Positions 14,977-16,129 of a stretch of 16,129 bases of DNA are shown in pieces. The DNA comes from an uncultured Archangium sp. (GTDB lineage: Bacteria; Myxococcota; Myxococcia; Myxococcales; Myxococcaceae). The notes under the pieces were generated by a model. The model was not told the origin of the DNA, searched no databases, and saw only the letters and a program-made list of their open reading frames with translations. Within the stretch, counting starts at the first letter, position 1, and every line of letters starts with the position of its first letter. A program made the position numbers and the translations under genes. The stretch lies in the NCBI GenBank assembly GCA_946479335.1, contig CAMLFP010000090.1, forward strand, positions 1-16,129, written 5' to 3'.

Positions 14977-16129
14977 GCGGCCTCCTCGCCGGCGAGGCGG
15001 TTGGTGAGGCGCGACCACGCGAAGAGCACGCAGAAGATCAACACCGAGTACGCCGCCGCGAAGCCGTACTGCTCGTTGCGTTGGAACGCCCAGCGGAACG
15101 CCTCGCTCACCAGGATGTCGGTCGCGCCGCCCGGCTCGCCGCCAGACACCAGGTAGATGATGTTGAACATGTTGAAGGTCCACACGCTGCCGAGGATCAC
15201 CGCCGGCAACAGCGCGGGCTTCAAGAGCGGCAACGTGATGCGGCGGAACTGTGTCCATTTCGAGGCGCCGTCGACCTCCGCGGCCTCGTAGAGATCAGCG
15301 GGGATCGACTGCAGCGCGCCGAGCGAGACCACCATCATGAAGGGGAAGCCCAGCCATGTGTTGGTGATGACGTTCGCCGCGAACGCGGTGCTCCAGTGCG
15401 TGAACCAGCTCACCGGCTCGATGCCCAGCGCCTGGAGGATGGCGTTGATGGCCCCGAACTGCCGGTGGAACATGCCCTTCCACATCAGCGCGGTGATGTA
15501 GTTCGGCACCGCCCAGGGGACGATGAGCAGCACGCGGTACACGGCGCGCAGCTTGAGCAGCGGCTCCTTCAAGAGAATCGCGAGGAACAGCCCGATGCTT
15601 ACGTGCAGCACCACGTTCACCGCCGTCCACAACAGCGTGACGACCAGCGTGAAGTAGAACGAGAGCGGCTCCGCGATTCGGTAGCCCTTCGACGAGAGGA
15701 TGTCGGTGAAGTTCGCCGCGCCCACGAAGGTGTACTCGCCCGCGTCGTGGTGGAAGAGCGAGAGCGAGAGCCCGATCACGAAGGGGATGATCACCAGCAC
15801 GAACAACCCCAGCGCAGCCGGCGCGACGTAGGCCAACCCACGCGCGGCTTCGACGTACGAGGCGCGGGGCTTGCGGCGCTGCCACACCACCCACGCCACG
15901 AGGCCGAGCGCGAAGGCGATGATCCACGGGAGCGGATTGGCCGGCGGAGGCGCTTCACGGTTCAACGCGCGGTAGCGGCGATCAGCAAGCGCGCCCGCGT
16001 CGGCCGGCGAGACGCCGCCCTGCAGCACGGCCTTGAGCGCGAGCTTCATCGGCTCCCACACGCGCGCCATCTCCAGTGTGTTCGGCGTGGGCGTGGCCTT
16101 CTCGGCCGCGGCGCGGAAGGCGCTCACCA
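14973..16129 (-). CDS. malF: MalE-MalF fusion: maltose-binding-protein C-terminus joined to maltose permease (5' end off the right edge)
   Basis: The reading frame is open at the window edge; the first in-frame candidate start, GTG at 16127, is probably internal. Visible residues 1-54 (SAFRAAAEKATPTPNTLEM, VWEPM, then ALKAVLQGG and SPADAGALA) look like the last helices of a maltose-binding protein, which typically end with a PMPN-x-PEM...VW-PM...AL-x-x-x-G...A pattern. A proline-rich linker leads to a membrane segment (66-82) and a basic loop. The MalF core follows: hydrophobic segments at about 96-125, 156-186, 197-217, 249-270, 306-328 and 356-371, and EAA loop EAAEVDGASKWTQFRRITLP (281-300). 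The topology is consistent: periplasmic binding domain, one helix in, then the permease. The permease assignment is very firm. The fusion is inferred from the visible tail and needs the upstream sequence. Confidence 0.88.
   Translation of the reverse strand, partial: VSAFRAAAEKATPTPNTLEMARVWEPMKLALKAVLQGGVSPADAGALADRRYRALNREAPPPANPLPWIIAFALGLVAWVVWQRRKPRASYVEAARGLAYVAPAALGLFVLVIIPFVIGLSLSLFHHDAGEYTFVGAANFTDILSSKGYRIAEPLSFYFTLVVTLLWTAVNVVLHVSIGLFLAILLKEPLLKLRAVYRVLLIVPWAVPNYITALMWKGMFHRQFGAINAILQALGIEPVSWFTHWSTAFAANVITNTWLGFPFMMVVSLGALQSIPADLYEAAEVDGASKWTQFRRITLPLLKPALLPAVILGSVWTFNMFNIIYLVSGGEPGGATDILVSEAFRWAFQRNEQYGFAAAYSVLIFCVLFAWSRLTNRLAGEEAA
14981..14987 (-). promoter_or_regulatory. Ribosome binding site of malG
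   Basis: GAGGAGG lies inside the last codons of the MalF gene, 4 bases before the malG ATG. It supports the ATG at 14976 and a coupled MalF-MalG translation unit. Confidence 0.75.

Overview
The window is a high-GC bacterial chromosome segment. Its codon use is strongly biased to G/C in the third position, so nearly every real gene carries long Arg/Ala/His-rich shadow frames. The best taxonomic hint is a DUF2378 (TIGR02265, 'Myxococcus xanthus paralogous family') gene. Together with TonB-dependent uptake, a Tat-exported cysteine-rich four-helix protein and many 'hypothetical' lipoproteins, it points to a Myxococcota (myxobacterial) genome. I cannot name the species.

Layout. (1) 1-5611, metal-uptake block: a leftward binding-protein-dependent ABC cassette (lipoprotein binding protein, then a double-length FbpB/SfuB-type permease that runs off the left edge) lies back to back with a rightward FecA-like TonB-dependent receptor and a small outer-membrane-type protein. 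A near-perfect 23-bp palindrome resembling a Fur-family operator sits in the 99-bp divergent gap. This suggests joint, metal-repressed control of outer- and inner-membrane uptake. (2) 5615-7246, leftward pair: an exported DUF1571 protein followed by a bestrophin-family membrane protein. (3) 7286-7556, a complete small stable-RNA unit: promoter-like elements, tRNA-Val(UAC), tRNA-Asp(GUC) and a textbook intrinsic terminator with a GCAA tetraloop. (4) 7653-9845, rightward: a Tat-type, 14-cysteine Csp-like (DUF326) putative copper-storage protein, then a long, divergent aldehyde-dehydrogenase-superfamily protein with a strong ribosome binding site. (5) 9849-16129, a tightly packed leftward operon, in transcription order: a MalE-MalF fusion (5' end off the right edge), MalG, an 859-residue IPT/TIG plus six-module lipoprotein, DUF2378, and an MFS transporter. 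Junctions are ATGA overlaps or gaps of a few bases.

The most interesting region is the maltose-type operon. The visible start of its first gene looks like the C-terminus of a maltose-binding protein fused directly to a MalF permease. The same operon carries a large putative surface lipoprotein built from tandem modules that could capture glycan in the way SusE/SusF do; this is inference. No ATPase (malK or fbpC) lies inside the window. I see no CRISPR array, insertion sequence, phage gene or attachment site. No stretch over 300 bases lacks annotation apart from the 7247-7652 gap, which holds the tRNA unit.
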